DNA from: Erysipelotrichaceae bacterium | GTDB lineage: Bacteria; Bacillota_I; Bacilli_A; Erysipelotrichales; Erysipelotrichaceae | Length of the DNA stretch: 64,000 bases | Reading direction: 5' to 3' | NCBI GenBank assembly: GCA_017539025.1 | Contig: JAFYHT010000071.1 | Span: forward strand, 186,001 to 250,000 | In this document: piece by piece, positions 33,295 through 42,000 of the stretch | Position numbering within the stretch: position 1 is the stretch's first letter | Layout of the letters: each line of letters starts with the position of its first letter | The notes under the pieces: generated by a model | Told to the model about the DNA's origin: nothing | Database searches by the model: none | What the model saw: the letters and a program-made list of their open reading frames with translations, nothing else | Program-made: the position numbers and the translations under genes

Positions 33295-35166
33295 ATGTTG
33301 TCAAAAAAAGAGATCAAGATCCTTGAAAGGTTGAAGGACAGCGATTTTGTTACCAGCAAAGAGATCGATGAGATCCTCGGCGTTTCCAACAAAACCGCAA
33401 GAAAAATGATTGCATCGCTCAGCGATACGCTTTCTTCCTGCGGCGCAGAAATTCTTTCAAAATCTTCAAAAGGATACTATCTTCAGATCAACGATCATGA
33501 AGCATTTGATCAGCTTATGAAAAACAGAGAAATCGGTTTCAATGATTCCGATTCGCGCTGGGAATATATGGTAAAGCTGTTCATTGAAGAAGATTCATAT
33601 CTGAAGATCGATGATCTTTCAGAAAGACTCTATACTTCACAGAAAGTCATTAGCAATTCGATCAAGAAAGCTGAAGAGTTTCTGAATCATTATCATCTTT
33701 ATTTAGAAAGAAAGCCTCATCACGGGATACGCCTTGAAGGAGAAGAAGAAGACAAACGCAGATGTATGTCTGCAATTGCCAAAGCAAACCACTTTGTAGA
33801 AATAGATAGCAGATTAGAAACAATCGTTAACTACATCTTTATCAACTACAACGTTACCATGTCAAAGGCTGCCCGCGAATCATTCCTGATCCATCTGCAG
33901 TACTCTCTGTCCCGAATCCAGAAGGGAAAGCAGATCTGTTATGGAGATGAGGCGGCGGAGTATATCAACGAAGATTTTTTCAAAGACTCACTGATTGTGG
34001 CAAACGAAATCGCCAACATGATGGAAGACGAGTTTGCTGTAGAAATATCGAAAGACGAAAGGTATTCCGTCGCTCTTCATGTATCTGATAAAAAATACTA
34101 TGAAAAAGAGACAGGAAACATCGTCATAGATAAAGAGGTTGCGGCACTGACAGACAATCTGCTTAGAAGCATCAAAGAAACATACGGATTGGATTTCGAA
34201 AACGATCTGGATATTTATGCGATGCTGATCAAGCACCTGATTCCCTTAAGGATGAGGATTGAGAACGGAAGTGATTTGAGAAATCCGATTCTGGACGACA
34301 TCAAAAACCAGTACCCGTTTGCAATGACAATCGCCAAAGGGATCAATCCGATTATAGAAGAACACTTTCATTCAAAGATCAGCGAGGACGAACTATCGTA
34401 TATCGCAATCGCCTTGCAGCTGGCAATTGAGAGAAACAAAACTTCAGATAAAAGAAAAAAGAATGTCGTGATTATCTGCCCTTCAGGAAGCGTCAGTTCC
34501 CGATTGTTTGAACACCGCTTCAAAGAAATGTTCAAAGACAGTGTCGGCAGCACAAAGATCTGTTCGTACAACGAAGTGATCGACTATGATTTTTCAGATG
34601 TCGACTATGTGTTTGCAACTGTTCCGATTGACATTCAATTACCTATTCCGATGTATCAGATGTCAGATCAGGTACTGACACAAAGAGAGACAAGAGAAAT
34701 TCAACAAGCACTTGATCTCAGCAGCAATCAACTCATTAGCAAGTTTGCGAAAGAGTTGTTCATGCCTCACGTGATCGCATCAGATAAAAACGAACTTCTG
34801 AAGCTGATGTGCGACAAGGCTCGCAGCGAACGCGAATTACCTGATGATTTCTGCGATCTGGTAATGAAAAGGGAAAGGATGCTGAACACATCATATGGAA
34901 ACGGGGTTGCGTTACCTCATCCCTATCGGACTGTTGCTAAAACTCCGTTTGTTGTAACGGCTCTTCTGGATAAGCCCATCTATTGGAACGAAGAAGACAA
35001 AGTAAATGCTGTTTTCCTGGTAGCGATATCAGAGTCAATGAAAGATGATCTCACAGATTTTTATGAAGATTTCTTTGAGTTTGTGTTAGATAAAGAAATC
35101 GTAACTCGTTTATTGGAAAACCAGACTTTTGAAACATTGATTGATCTGTTGAAAAAACAGAAATAA
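33295..35166 (+). CDS. PTS-regulated transcriptional regulator, LicR/MtlR type
   Basis: A 623-residue activator. N-terminal HTH (EIDEILGVSNKTARKMI, about 20-40) and a second HTH-like region; two PRD domains (conserved His in HLQYSLSRI and HLIPLRM.., about 200-370); an EIIB-like domain with phospho-Cys in IICPSGSVSSR (about 385); and an EIIA domain with NGVALPHPYRT (phospho-His, about 540). PTS proteins would phosphorylate these to tune activity. It lies immediately upstream of the lactose/cellobiose-class PTS genes, which it most likely controls. Confidence 0.9.
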   Translation: MLSKKEIKILERLKDSDFVTSKEIDEILGVSNKTARKMIASLSDTLSSCGAEILSKSSKGYYLQINDHEAFDQLMKNREIGFNDSDSRWEYMVKLFIEEDSYLKIDDLSERLYTSQKVISNSIKKAEEFLNHYHLYLERKPHHGIRLEGEEEDKRRCMSAIAKANHFVEIDSRLETIVNYIFINYNVTMSKAARESFLIHLQYSLSRIQKGKQICYGDEAAEYINEDFFKDSLIVANEIANMMEDEFAVEISKDERYSVALHVSDKKYYEKETGNIVIDKEVAALTDNLLRSIKETYGLDFENDLDIYAMLIKHLIPLRMRIENGSDLRNPILDDIKNQYPFAMTIAKGINPIIEEHFHSKISEDELSYIAIALQLAIERNKTSDKRKKNVVIICPSGSVSSRLFEHRFKEMFKDSVGSTKICSYNEVIDYDFSDVDYVFATVPIDIQLPIPMYQMSDQVLTQRETREIQQALDLSSNQLISKFAKELFMPHVIASDKNELLKLMCDKARSERELPDDFCDLVMKRERMLNTSYGNGVALPHPYRTVAKTPFVVTALLDKPIYWNEEDKVNAVFLVAISESMKDDLTDFYEDFFEFVLDKEIVTRLLENQTFETLIDLLKKQK

Positions 35167-35180
35167 TTTAAGGAGAAAAT

Positions 35181-36395
35181 ATGAGAGAAAAATTAGATAA
35201 CTTCCTAGGCTGGATTGCCAGTGAAGTTCATTTGCTTGCGATCAGAGATGCTCTGATGTCACTGATTCCCTTCCTTTCCATTTCCGGTGTAGCAACCTTC
35301 TTTGCATGGGTCTTGCTGGAATCTGCTTTCGTTAAAAACGCTTTAGATCCAAATACAATCGCTGTCTGTCAGCAGTTCTTCATTCGTATCGGCAACGGCT
35401 GCTTAGGTTTGATGTCTGTCTTGCTGGTTGCGATGATTCCTTACTTCCTCGGACGTCAGAAAGGTTTCCACAACCCGATTTTATTGAGCGTTACCGGTCT
35501 GTGTCTGTTCTTTGTCTTCAACCCATTAGATGGTGGATGGAGCTATTTCGGAACACAAGGCGTCTTGCTAGCTATGATCATCGGCTTGACTTCAGCAGAG
35601 CTGTTTATGAAGCTGGCCGCAAATGAGAAATTAAGAATTGATGTAGGTGAAAACGTTCCGCAGGCTGTCAAAGATTCATTCAATTCCCTGATCACGATCC
35701 TGATCATGATTCTCTTATACGCTTTGATCGCAACCGTTCTGTCTGCTGCTACAGGAAAAGAAGCAATCGCTCTGCTTTCTGATATTTTACAGAAGCCGTT
35801 ATTAAACGTAGGTGGTTCTTTGCCTGGCGCAATCGTTTATACGCTGGTTCAGACCCTGCTGTTCTCTGTTGGTATCCATCCAGGTGCAGTTTCTGCTCCG
35901 CTTGAAGCCGTCTTTATTGCTGCTGGTGCAGAAGGAAAGATCGTTAACTATACATTCCTATGTGCGTTTGGTATGATGGGAGGTACAGGATCATGTCTTG
36001 GTCTGTGTGTTGCTCTGGTACTCTTCTCAAAGAGAAAAGAACTCAAGCAGGTTGGCAGATTGGCTGTCATTTCTGAGATCTTTAACATCAACGAACCGCT
36101 TTCATTCGGCGTTCCTATCGTATTCAACCCGATTCTGATGGTGGCTTATGTTCTGATTCCGTTGTCCAATGTTATTATTGGTTATTTCATCACCAAAATT
36201 GGTCTGATTTCTGTTTATTCCAACACAATCCCGTGGTCAACACCGTTTATCTTTAAGAGCATTATCGGTGCAAATGGCGACATCAGAAACATCATTGCTG
36301 AACTTGTTGTTCTTGTTTGGGATACGTTCCTCTGGCTAACGTTCCTGAGAATATATGAAAAGCAGCTGGACAGAGAAGAAGCTGAAGATGCATAG
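35181..36395 (+). CDS. PTS EIIC, lactose/cellobiose class
   Basis: A 404-residue membrane permease of a phosphotransferase system, about ten helices. The conserved substrate-binding region is FNINEPLSFGVPIVFNPILM, typical of the Lac/Cel EIIC family. It imports and phosphorylates a beta-glycoside, with IIB and IIA encoded directly downstream. AAGGAGA precedes the ATG. A GH1 6-phospho-beta-glucosidase at 49855 could act on its product. Confidence 0.93.
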   Translation: MREKLDNFLGWIASEVHLLAIRDALMSLIPFLSISGVATFFAWVLLESAFVKNALDPNTIAVCQQFFIRIGNGCLGLMSVLLVAMIPYFLGRQKGFHNPILLSVTGLCLFFVFNPLDGGWSYFGTQGVLLAMIIGLTSAELFMKLAANEKLRIDVGENVPQAVKDSFNSLITILIMILLYALIATVLSAATGKEAIALLSDILQKPLLNVGGSLPGAIVYTLVQTLLFSVGIHPGAVSAPLEAVFIAAGAEGKIVNYTFLCAFGMMGGTGSCLGLCVALVLFSKRKELKQVGRLAVISEIFNINEPLSFGVPIVFNPILMVAYVLIPLSNVIIGYFITKIGLISVYSNTIPWSTPFIFKSIIGANGDIRNIIAELVVLVWDTFLWLTFLRIYEKQLDREEAEDA

Positions 36396-36426
36396 CAACT
36401 AATAAAAACAAGAAAGGATTACAAAA

Positions 36427-36738
36427 ATGATTAACTTTATAATTTGTTGCTCACAAGGTATGTCATCAAGCGCCTTGATGAAAAGAATGCAGGATTATGT
36501 AAAAAGTGCTGAACTGGATGTTGATGTTAAAGCAGTTACAACTGACAGGATCATGTCCGGAGAAGTACCGTTTGATGTATTGATGCTAGGTCCGCAGATC
36601 CGTTTCGAGAAAAACAAGCTTAAAGCCAAATTTCCGGAAAAAGCGATTGATATCATCCCGATGAAAGAATACGGAAGACTTGACGGCGAAGGAGTCGTCA
36701 AGGCCGGACTGAAACTTCTGGAAGAAAACGGAAAGTAA
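36427..36738 (+). CDS. PTS EIIB, lactose/cellobiose class
   Basis: A 103-residue phosphocarrier; active Cys8 in CCSQGMSSS. It is near-identical in plan to the orphan IIB at 29940. It accepts phosphate from IIA (36743) and passes it to sugar bound by IIC (35181). AAAGGA lies upstream and IIA follows after 4 nt. Confidence 0.93.
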   Translation: MINFIICCSQGMSSSALMKRMQDYVKSAELDVDVKAVTTDRIMSGEVPFDVLMLGPQIRFEKNKLKAKFPEKAIDIIPMKEYGRLDGEGVVKAGLKLLEENGK

Positions 36739-36742
36739 TCTT

Positions 36743-37051
36743 ATGGATTTTGAAGAAGCAGTAATGAGTCTGATCACCAATGGTGGATGTGCAAAATCCG
36801 CCTATATTGAAGCGATCAGAGCAGCTAAAGAAGGCCGTTTTGAAGAGGTCGAGGAACTATGGAACGAAGCAAACGAAGCGTTTCAAGAAGCTCACAAGAC
36901 GCACTTTGAAATGCTTGGAGAAGGCGTTGAAGCAAATACTCCAATGGAAAAGATGCTTCTGATCCATGCAGAAGATCAGATGAACAGCGCTGAGATCTTT
37001 AAAGTCGTCTCAGAAGAAATGGTTGATTTATATAAAACTGTTAACAAATAG
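36743..37051 (+). CDS. PTS EIIA, lactose/cellobiose class
   Basis: A 102-residue helical bundle phosphocarrier; active His75 in LLIHAEDQMN, the family signature, plus the N-terminal ALxxLITNGGCAKSAYIEAI region. It completes the set regulator-IIC-IIB-IIA. Ends before a terminator at 37092. Confidence 0.93.
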   Translation: MDFEEAVMSLITNGGCAKSAYIEAIRAAKEGRFEEVEELWNEANEAFQEAHKTHFEMLGEGVEANTPMEKMLLIHAEDQMNSAEIFKVVSEEMVDLYKTVNK

Positions 37052-37091
37052 TATCAATAAATAAGTTAATCATTAGAAGTATTATCAGCAC

Positions 37092-37134
37092 AAAGGCAGG
37101 AACAATATTTCTGATATGGTTTTCTGCCTTTTTT
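37092..37134 (+). terminator. Terminator after PTS operon
   Basis: AAAGGCAG (37092-37099) pairs with CTGCCTTT (37124-37131), then T residues. Confidence 0.7.
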
Positions 37135-37149
37135 AAAGGAGGAGCAAGA

Positions 37150-37923
37150 ATGAAAAGTTATTTTGATTTATCAGGCAGGGTTGCGGTCGTTACAGGCTGC
37201 TCAACAGGCTTAGGCGTTCAGATGGCAAAAGCTTTAGCTAATCAGGGCTGCAAGATCGTGGCTGTAGCCAGAAGACAGAACATGATCGATGAAGTCGCAA
37301 AAGAGATCTCAGAGACTTATGGTATTGAAACGTTGGCTGTGAGATGTGACATCACTGATACGGAAAGCGTTGAATTAATGGTGGATGAAGTATTGAACAG
37401 GTTTGGAAGGATCGATGTCCTGATCAACAACGCAGGTACCGGTGCCGTTGCTCCGGCAGAAGACATCACCGATGATCAGTTCTCTCACGAAATGAACGTA
37501 GACCTGTTTGGAACGTTCAAAGTTGCCAGAGCGGTTGCAAAGAAAGCAATGATCCCTGCAAAATATGGACGGATCATCAATATCGCATCTATGTATGGTC
37601 TGGTTGGAAACAAGATCGCCGGCTCTGCACCATATCACGCGGCAAAAGGCGGTGTCGTCAATCTGACCAGAGCTTTGGCTGCAGAATGGGGAAAATACGG
37701 TATCACAGTCAATGCGATCTGTCCGGGTTATTTCTACACCCCGTTGACCACAGAGACATTGAATTCTGATTTCTTCCAGCAGAACGCAAAAACCATGATT
37801 CCGGAAGAAAGATATGGAAACGAAGGAGAGCTTGATACTGCAGCGATCTTCCTGGCATCCCCGGCATCTTCTTATGTAACTGGTGTCAATCTGCCTGTAG
37901 ATGGCGGTTATACAGCGATGTAA
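37150..37923 (+). CDS. Short-chain dehydrogenase (gluconate 5-dehydrogenase-like)
   Basis: A 257-residue classical SDR. Cofactor loop TGCSTGLG (15-22), NNAGTGAV, catalytic Ser in NIASMYGL and YHAAKGG (Tyr and Lys), and DGGYTAM at the end. Resembles enzymes such as gluconate 5-dehydrogenase and other sugar-acid or polyol dehydrogenases. AAGGAGGAGC precedes the ATG. It lies alone between two terminators; a distinctive hairpin follows at 37950. Confidence 0.87.
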   Translation: MKSYFDLSGRVAVVTGCSTGLGVQMAKALANQGCKIVAVARRQNMIDEVAKEISETYGIETLAVRCDITDTESVELMVDEVLNRFGRIDVLINNAGTGAVAPAEDITDDQFSHEMNVDLFGTFKVARAVAKKAMIPAKYGRIINIASMYGLVGNKIAGSAPYHAAKGGVVNLTRALAAEWGKYGITVNAICPGYFYTPLTTETLNSDFFQQNAKTMIPEERYGNEGELDTAAIFLASPASSYVTGVNLPVDGGYTAM

Positions 37924-37949
37924 AAGATTTATATTCAAAACAAATAAAG

Positions 37950-37976
37950 ATACACCGGCTTTTATGGCCGGTGTAT
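37950..37976. terminator. Hairpin after SDR gene
   Basis: 10-bp stem ATACACCGGC/GCCGGTGTAT with a 7-nt loop and no T run on the plus strand; T-rich sequence follows on the minus strand. May stop transcription weakly or protect the 3' end. Confidence 0.45.
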
Positions 37977-38030
37977 ACATCTGTGTAGCTTGGACAACAG
38001 AATGTATAATAGAATCAAGAGGAATTATTC

Positions 38031-38903
38031 ATGAACATCATCGAAGCACTGGAAAAGAAAGAGAAATTTTCAAATTCCGAAGAAGCACTGGCAGATTATA
38101 TCCTTGCGAACAAAGACGACGTTATCAATATGTCGATTCAGGAACTGGCTGCCGAAGCTTTTGTTTCCACATCCTGCATCATCCGTTTATGCAAGAAACT
38201 GGAAATGGACGGTTTCCCGGAATTCAAACTGACGCTTGCAACGCAATTAAGCAACAAATCAGAAGAGATCGCTGTCGATCCTAATTTTCCTTTTCTGGAA
38301 AACGACTCTTTCTATGAGGTTGCAAGAAAAGTCCACACATTGACCATGTCGGCGATCGATGATACCTACAGCAAGTTCTCTGCAAGGAATTTTGATAAGG
38401 CGGTGAGGATGATCAAAAGGGCTCAGAAAGTATCAATTTTTGCAAGAGGCGACAATTACATGCGTGCACTTTCTTTCTGCAACATGATGATGAAGATAGG
38501 GTATGTGATCAACATCAATACGATTCCGATGGAAGACGATCATGTTGCCTTGGGCTTACACGAAAACGATCTGGCGATCATCATCTCCTACAGCGGTAGC
38601 ACCTTTGATATCATCCGTACTTGTAAGATCCTTGAAAGAAACAACGTACCTCTGATATCAATCACCGCAAAACCGAAATCAAAAGTGGCTGAGCAGGCAG
38701 ATCTCCTGTTTCTGATTTCCGATAAGGAAAGTCAGTCAATCAAATTCTCAAATTTTGCATCACAAGAAGCAATTGCGTTTGTGCTTAACACGATTTATTC
38801 GCTTATCTTCGTTTCAGATTATGACAGGAATTCAAACAGGAGAATTGAAGACGAGAAGATTCTGATCAACGGAAGAAATCCGAAATCCAAAGGGAATTTA
38901 TAA
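38031..38903 (+). CDS. RpiR-family transcriptional regulator 1 (HTH + SIS)
   Basis: A 290-residue regulator. N-terminal HTH_6 (about 20-75: SIQELAAEAFVSTSCIIRLCKKL) and a SIS sugar-phosphate-binding domain (about 115-245: VSIFARGDNYM, IISYSGSTFDIIRTC, ISITAKPKSKV). RpiR regulators usually repress or activate sugar-phosphate genes in answer to a phosphosugar. It directly precedes a fructose-class PTS (39068-40949), and its paralog at 55904 (minus) precedes another. AGAGGA lies upstream. Confidence 0.92.
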   Translation: MNIIEALEKKEKFSNSEEALADYILANKDDVINMSIQELAAEAFVSTSCIIRLCKKLEMDGFPEFKLTLATQLSNKSEEIAVDPNFPFLENDSFYEVARKVHTLTMSAIDDTYSKFSARNFDKAVRMIKRAQKVSIFARGDNYMRALSFCNMMMKIGYVININTIPMEDDHVALGLHENDLAIIISYSGSTFDIIRTCKILERNNVPLISITAKPKSKVAEQADLLFLISDKESQSIKFSNFASQEAIAFVLNTIYSLIFVSDYDRNSNRRIEDEKILINGRNPKSKGNL

Positions 38904-38910
38904 GTCGATC

Positions 38911-38925
38911 TGAAACAAAATTTCA
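38911..38925. promoter_or_regulatory. Candidate operator, TGAAACAAAATTTCA
   Basis: Perfect inverted repeat TGAAA-5 nt-TTTCA, just past the RpiR stop; resembles the motif copies at 27059 and 47590 (13 of 16 bases shared in the aligned core). May be an RpiR site for the PTS operon that follows. Confidence 0.4.
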
Positions 38926-38968
38926 TCCTAAAAAATCTGAATTCTGATATTTCTGTAATTAATTTTCA

Positions 38969-39000
38969 AGATGTAAAAGTGATATTTACATCTTTTTTTC
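38969..39000 (+). terminator. Terminator after rpiR gene
   Basis: AGATGTAAA/TTTACATCT stem, 7-nt loop, then a long T run. It separates the regulator from the PTS genes. Confidence 0.85.
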
Positions 39001-39023
39001 TGTGTTTTACCTTGTAATCGTAA

Positions 39024-39037
39024 AGCAAACGTTTACT
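39024..39037 (+). promoter_or_regulatory. Putative cre site, fructose-class PTS 1
   Basis: AGCAAACGTTTACT fits the CcpA catabolite-responsive element core (GNAANCG...C) and deviates only at the two outer bases. It lies 31 nt upstream of the PTS IIC ATG, suggesting repression by CcpA when preferred sugars are present. Confidence 0.4.
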
Positions 39038-39067
39038 TACGATCCAAAGAAAAATAAGGAGAAAAAA

Positions 39068-40183
39068 ATGCAAGACGTTATTCAAATCTTTAAGGACATG
39101 AAAAAGCACCTGACAGCCGGTATCGGTTATCTGATTCCTGTCATTTGTGTTGGTGGTATCTGTTGCGGTCTTGGTGTCGCATTCGGCGGTACCGCTCCGT
39201 GGGAAGCACCCGGTACTCCCGGATTCTTCTTCTTTATGCTTGGTAAGTATGGTCTGAATCTGATGCCTGCAGTTATCGCTGCGTTCGTCGCGTATTCGAT
39301 TGGTGACAAGGTCGCAATCGGCCCGGGCCTCATTATTGGCCAGGTTTCGCAGGATTATGGTGCAGGATTCATCGGCGGTGTTCTGGCTGGTATCTATGTT
39401 GGTATACTGGTTGTTCTGCTTAAGAAGATCAAGATTTCCAAGAACATCCGTCCAATGTTTGACATCATTGTCATTCCGTTCGTTGTAACTGTTACCGGCG
39501 CTTTCCTTATGGAAACCGTTGTAGCCGGAGCCGTCAGCGCTTTGACAACATGGCTCGAAGGCTTCATGAACAACATGGGAACAGCCAACCTCGCACTGGT
39601 TGCTGCGGCAATGGGATTCTTCTCAACTCTTGATCTTGGCTTGTTCTTATCAAAGGCACTCAGCCCGTTATATCTCTCTATTCTTGGTTCGGTTGATCCT
39701 GCTACCGGCATGGCTCCGATGATTGCTCAGAGACTGAATATGATGCAGGTTTCTTCGGTCTGTATCCCTCCGCTGGTATGTGCTTTCGCAACATTCCTGA
39801 TGCCAAAACTCTGGACTCCAAGCGAGAAACAGTCAGGTCTGTCGGCTCTGTTCCTTGGCTTGTGCGGCATAACTGAAGGCGCTATTCCAATGTGCCTGAC
39901 TCACATCAATGTCTATGTCGGGTGTGTTCTGGGCGGTACAGTTGCTGCAGTTGCTACCTGTCTGACTGGATTGGGAACGATCGTTAACTGGGGTGGTATT
40001 CCTAACATCTTCGGATGTACAAGCATTGTGAAGTGGCTTATCGTTCATGCTTGCGGCATTGCAGCAGGTGTCCTCTATATCGCGATTTCCATGAAATTCA
40101 AAAAAGAAGAACCTGTAGTTGAGAAAGAAGAAAAAGAGGTTACCGTTAAAAAAGAAGGCAGCGAAATCACGCTGGATCTGTAA
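39068..40183 (+). CDS. PTS EIIC, fructose class (paralog 1)
   Basis: A 371-residue membrane permease with about nine helices, not fused to IIA or IIB. The signature GGICCGLGVAFGGTAPWEAPGTPG..FF near the N-terminus is shared with the paralog at 57023. C-terminal tail is a charged cytoplasmic segment (KKEEPVVEKEEKE). AAGGAG lies before the ATG at 39068; an in-frame start at 39002 would be upstream of the cre and lacks a Shine-Dalgarno. The order IIC-IIA-IIB follows. Fructose/mannitol superfamily; actual sugar unknown. Confidence 0.88.
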   Translation: MQDVIQIFKDMKKHLTAGIGYLIPVICVGGICCGLGVAFGGTAPWEAPGTPGFFFFMLGKYGLNLMPAVIAAFVAYSIGDKVAIGPGLIIGQVSQDYGAGFIGGVLAGIYVGILVVLLKKIKISKNIRPMFDIIVIPFVVTVTGAFLMETVVAGAVSALTTWLEGFMNNMGTANLALVAAAMGFFSTLDLGLFLSKALSPLYLSILGSVDPATGMAPMIAQRLNMMQVSSVCIPPLVCAFATFLMPKLWTPSEKQSGLSALFLGLCGITEGAIPMCLTHINVYVGCVLGGTVAAVATCLTGLGTIVNWGGIPNIFGCTSIVKWLIVHACGIAAGVLYIAISMKFKKEEPVVEKEEKEVTVKKEGSEITLDL

Positions 40184-40188
40184 GAAAC

Positions 40189-40647
40189 ATGCTGATCGAT
40201 GAGAACCTCATCGTTCTGAATGCTGAATGTAAAGATAAGGCAGAGGTGATCGAACTGATCGCTTCTGCCTTCGAAAAAGCAGGCAAACTGAACGACAGGA
40301 AGGATTATATCAAAGCCGTATATGACAGAGAGGCACAGATCTCTACCAACATGGGAGACGGGATCGGAATGCCTCATGCCTTAGACAAATCTGTAAAAGA
40401 AGTCGGATTGTCTTTTGTCAGATTGAATCAGCCTATTGTCTGGGACGAAGAAACAAAAGAAAATCCGGTCCGTATCGTTTTCGGTATTGCGGTACCTGAA
40501 AGCGGCGGTGACACGCATTTACGCATCATTGCCAAACTGGCAAGAAAACTAATCTACGACGAATTCAAAGAAAAATTGTTTAATGTGAAAGAAAAAGAAG
40601 AGCTCCTGAGTCTGATTCAGGAAGCTACAGAAGGAGCAATATTATGA
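40189..40647 (+). CDS. PTS EIIA, fructose/mannitol class (paralog 1)
   Basis: A 152-residue phosphocarrier; active His63 in GDGIGMPHA. The segment ESGGDTHLRIIAKLARKL is typical. It takes phosphate from HPr and passes it to IIB. Starts 5 nt after IIC and overlaps IIB by 4 nt. Confidence 0.93.
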   Translation: MLIDENLIVLNAECKDKAEVIELIASAFEKAGKLNDRKDYIKAVYDREAQISTNMGDGIGMPHALDKSVKEVGLSFVRLNQPIVWDEETKENPVRIVFGIAVPESGGDTHLRIIAKLARKLIYDEFKEKLFNVKEKEELLSLIQEATEGAIL

Positions 40648-40949
40648 AAATAGTTGGTGCATGTGCATGTATCATGGGTGTAGCTCATACTTATATGGCT
40701 GCAGAAGCATTGGAAAATGAATGCAAAAAAAGAGGATATGAAGTTAAGATCGAAACACAAGGAACCGTCGGTTTCGAAAACAAGCTGACAGCAGAAGACA
40801 TCGCTTCAGCTGATGCCGTCATTTTAACTAATGACATCCCAATCAGGGAAAGAGAAAGATTTGAAGGATGCAAGATATTCAATGTATCAAGCACCGGCTG
40901 TATCAAGTCAGCAGATAAGGTGCTTGATGCAGTAGAAAAGAATTTATAG
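40644..40949 (+). CDS. PTS EIIB, fructose class, with altered CPTG motif (paralog 1)
   Basis: A 101-residue phosphocarrier. The usual fructose-IIB motif CPTGIAHT is here C9-IMGVAHT, so the active Cys and the GxAHT end are kept but Pro-Thr is lost; the paralog at 58594 reads CAAGVAHT. The rest (YMAAEALENECKKRGYEVKIETQG, NDIPIRERERF) is typical. The same change in both paralogs suggests a real subfamily. It overlaps the IIA gene by 4 nt. Confidence 0.88.
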   Translation: MKIVGACACIMGVAHTYMAAEALENECKKRGYEVKIETQGTVGFENKLTAEDIASADAVILTNDIPIRERERFEGCKIFNVSSTGCIKSADKVLDAVEKNL

Positions 40950-40998
40950 AAGAAAACAATCAATGCAGAAACAGTCTGCTTGAAGAAAGTGAGCAGTT

Positions 40999-42000
40999 AT
41001 GAAATTAGGAATCGTTGGATCTGGAGCGATCGTCAGTTACACTGTTCCATTTCTGAAAAGAAACGGGATCGAAGTCAATGCGCTATGGTGTAGAAGCATT
41101 GAGCTTGACAGAGGCCAGCAATATGCGAAAGAGTACGATATCAAGGGCCTGTATACAGATTATGATGAGTTTTTACAGGATGATTCGTTTGAGGTAACTT
41201 ACATTGGTCTGATCAACTCCTTGCATTACGAATATGCCAGAAAAGCACTGGAAGCAGGCAAACATGTGATCTGTGAAAAGCCGTTTACATCCACAGGGTG
41301 TGAAGCTAAAAAACTGGCAGAAATCGCAAAAGAAAAGAACCTGATGATCTTTGAATGTGTCATGCCTCGATTCAATCTGAATCTCAACGCAATCAGAGAA
41401 AACCTGGATAAGATCGGTGAGATCAAGCTTGTGCAGAGCGCATATTCTCAATACTCAAGCCGTTATGGCAAGTATCTTGAAAAGATCGTTCTTCCTGCCT
41501 TTGATCCTGAATTGTCTGGTGGTGCAATGTATGACATCGGAGTTTACTGTATCTCGTTTGTAACAGAACTCTTCGGTATCCCTCAGGATTATCACTATTG
41601 TGCCAATATTGGTTACAACGGTATCGATACATCAGGACAGCTGAGTATGGACTATGGCTCATTCAAAGCGAACTGTACTGCAGCTAAAGATTCCAATGGA
41701 TTCTCCGGTTTCTGTATCCAGGGAGAAAACGGCTATATCTATTCTGATAATCAGCCGGGAGATCTCAGAGACATTTATTTGGTAATAAATAAAGAAAAAC
41801 CGATCAGGCTGGATAGAGTTGAATTTGATGACTGTAGAGAGAACATGTTTCAGGCATTGAATCACATCATAGAAGAAAAAGATTACGAAAAGTGTTATGC
41901 GCTTTTAGATAACAGTGTAAAGACGATGAAACTGATGGAAAAGGCAAGAAAATCAGTTGGTATCATCTTTGCAGCAGATCAGAGAAAGGAAGAAGAATAA
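40999..42000 (+). CDS. Gfo/Idh/MocA-type oxidoreductase 2
   Basis: A 333-residue NAD(P)-dependent oxidoreductase. GIVGSGAIVS (4-13) is the cofactor loop; EKPFTSTG (about 94) follows, and GGAMYDIGVYCISFVTELFG marks the C-terminal domain with Tyr-Cys in place of the usual catalytic His. It is a homolog of, but clearly more distant than, the pair at 28030 and 60825. Its stop overlaps the next start by one base, so the two are one operon. AGTGAGC before ATG is a weak ribosome site. Confidence 0.85.
   Translation: MKLGIVGSGAIVSYTVPFLKRNGIEVNALWCRSIELDRGQQYAKEYDIKGLYTDYDEFLQDDSFEVTYIGLINSLHYEYARKALEAGKHVICEKPFTSTGCEAKKLAEIAKEKNLMIFECVMPRFNLNLNAIRENLDKIGEIKLVQSAYSQYSSRYGKYLEKIVLPAFDPELSGGAMYDIGVYCISFVTELFGIPQDYHYCANIGYNGIDTSGQLSMDYGSFKANCTAAKDSNGFSGFCIQGENGYIYSDNQPGDLRDIYLVINKEKPIRLDRVEFDDCRENMFQALNHIIEEKDYEKCYALLDNSVKTMKLMEKARKSVGIIFAADQRKEEE

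Noticed and set aside
37950-37976. Hairpin after SDR as an attachment site or mobile-element end
   Set aside because: No partner repeat or integrase found; simpler as a 3' hairpin.
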